Positions 6,769-7,163 of a stretch of 7,163 bases of DNA are shown in pieces. Origin of the DNA: Alphaproteobacteria bacterium (GTDB lineage Bacteria; Pseudomonadota; Alphaproteobacteria; Puniceispirillales; UBA1172); contig JALRFL010000235.1 of NCBI GenBank assembly GCA_023259875.1, positions 1 to 7,163 on the forward strand, given 5' to 3'. The first letter of the stretch is position 1; every line of letters starts with the position of its first letter. Under the pieces are notes generated by a model. The model was given only the letters and a program-made list of their open reading frames with translations. It had not been told where the DNA came from and did not search any database. The translations under genes and the position numbers were made by a program.

Positions 6769-7163
6769 CGCTCTATAAAGAAACCTTACCCCCTACGGCC
6801 AAACCCTCTGGATTCAGGCGGCGGCTAGGCCGGTATCTTCGGCTTGGGCTGGTGGCTAGCGTGATGACTGCTGGCGGCGCGGCTTGGTGGTGGAAAGAGC
6901 CGATCATGGATCAGGCCATTCAACTCAGCGCCGCATCAGGGCTAAATCTTCAAAATGTGGTGGTTTATGGCCGCATTAACACCACCAATGATGAGCTGTT
7001 CAAAGCGATTGGCATGAACCGAGGTGATGCCATGATCACCGCTGATCTCAATCAAATCCGCGATAATATTGAGGCGCTCGGCTGGGTACAAGCGGCCAGA
7101 GTGGAACGCCATTTCCCCAAAGGCTTAGTTATTCATCTGGAAGAACGCCAAGCCTTGGCGCTT
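6759..7163 (+). CDS. ftsQ: Cell division protein FtsQ, N-terminal 135 residues (3' end outside window)
   Basis: FtsQ is a bitopic inner-membrane protein of the divisome that links early cytoplasmic and late periplasmic division proteins through FtsB/FtsL. The frame is open to the window edge. Residues 1-25 form a basic cytoplasmic segment (GFRRRLGRYLR, 18-28), and about residues 27-45 form one hydrophobic segment ending in AAWWW. The start of the periplasmic part is a FtsQ-type POTRA domain (about 64-131): VVVYGRINTTNDEL (67-80), then LGWVQAARVERHFP (107-120) and LVIHLEERQALA (123-134). The pattern 'WV..A.V.R..P..L.I.L.ER.ALA' is characteristic of FtsQ. The C-terminal beta domain is not in the window. 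The position directly after ddl, with a 10-bp overlap, is the canonical dcw place; ftsA and ftsZ would be expected downstream. Confidence 0.94.
   Translation, partial: MRLALYKETLPPTAKPSGFRRRLGRYLRLGLVASVMTAGGAAWWWKEPIMDQAIQLSAASGLNLQNVVVYGRINTTNDELFKAIGMNRGDAMITADLNQIRDNIEALGWVQAARVERHFPKGLVIHLEERQALAL

Larger units (their letters stand above)
1225..7163 (+). other. Overlapping dcw operon ftsW-murG-murC-murB-ddl-ftsQ
   Basis: Six genes follow one another on one strand with no intergenic base. Overlaps are 8 bp (murD/ftsW), 8 bp (ftsW/murG), 4 bp (murG/murC), 4 bp (murC/murB), 14 bp (murB/ddl) and 10 bp (ddl/ftsQ). I see no room for terminators, and no convincing internal promoter was found. 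The layout implies a single transcript with translational coupling. If the left junction is real, the original upstream promoter of the cluster is absent and expression would need a promoter in or before 1-345. Confidence 0.85.

Noticed and set aside
1..7163. Search for a novel system, mobile element, CRISPR, tRNA or other RNA gene
   Set aside because: Apart from the left junction, the window is filled by overlapping dcw genes. No transposase, terminal inverted repeats, spaced direct repeats or tRNA-like folds were seen.

Overview
The window is a stretch of the division and cell wall (dcw) cluster of a Gram-negative bacterium, most likely an alphaproteobacterium. The order on the + strand is murD (5'-truncated), ftsW, murG, murC, murB, ddl, ftsQ (cut by the window end). 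Having murB and ddl between murC and ftsQ is the usual alphaproteobacterial order; enterobacteria keep murB elsewhere. Sequence details such as the MurB C-terminal WEIRRIG and the Trp-rich FtsW N-terminus also fit. Base composition looks close to balanced. No closer taxonomic placement is claimed.

Layout: 1-179 carries the last 58 codons of an unrelated protein (perhaps a fatty-acid desaturase tail). 180-345 has no recognisable gene. MurD-like sequence starts abruptly near 345 and runs to 1232, lacking the first third of the protein, including the ATP-binding P-loop. From 1225 to the end, six genes follow with no intergenic gap. Each overlaps the previous one by 4-14 bp, and all but ftsW have a clear Shine-Dalgarno sequence inside the preceding gene.

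How the genes work together: MurC adds L-Ala to UDP-MurNAc, MurD adds D-Glu, and MurB makes the UDP-MurNAc used by MurC. Ddl makes the D-Ala-D-Ala dipeptide for the end of the stem. MurG adds GlcNAc to lipid I to make lipid II, FtsW polymerises lipid II into septal glycan, and FtsQ scaffolds the divisome. All act in septal peptidoglycan synthesis.

This is essentially a conserved housekeeping region, and I see no evidence for a new system. The points worth checking are the broken 5' end of murD joined to foreign sequence, a 12-bp tandem repeat encoding (N/D)HA(P/S) in the FtsW tail, and an apparent excess of the palindrome TGATCA.
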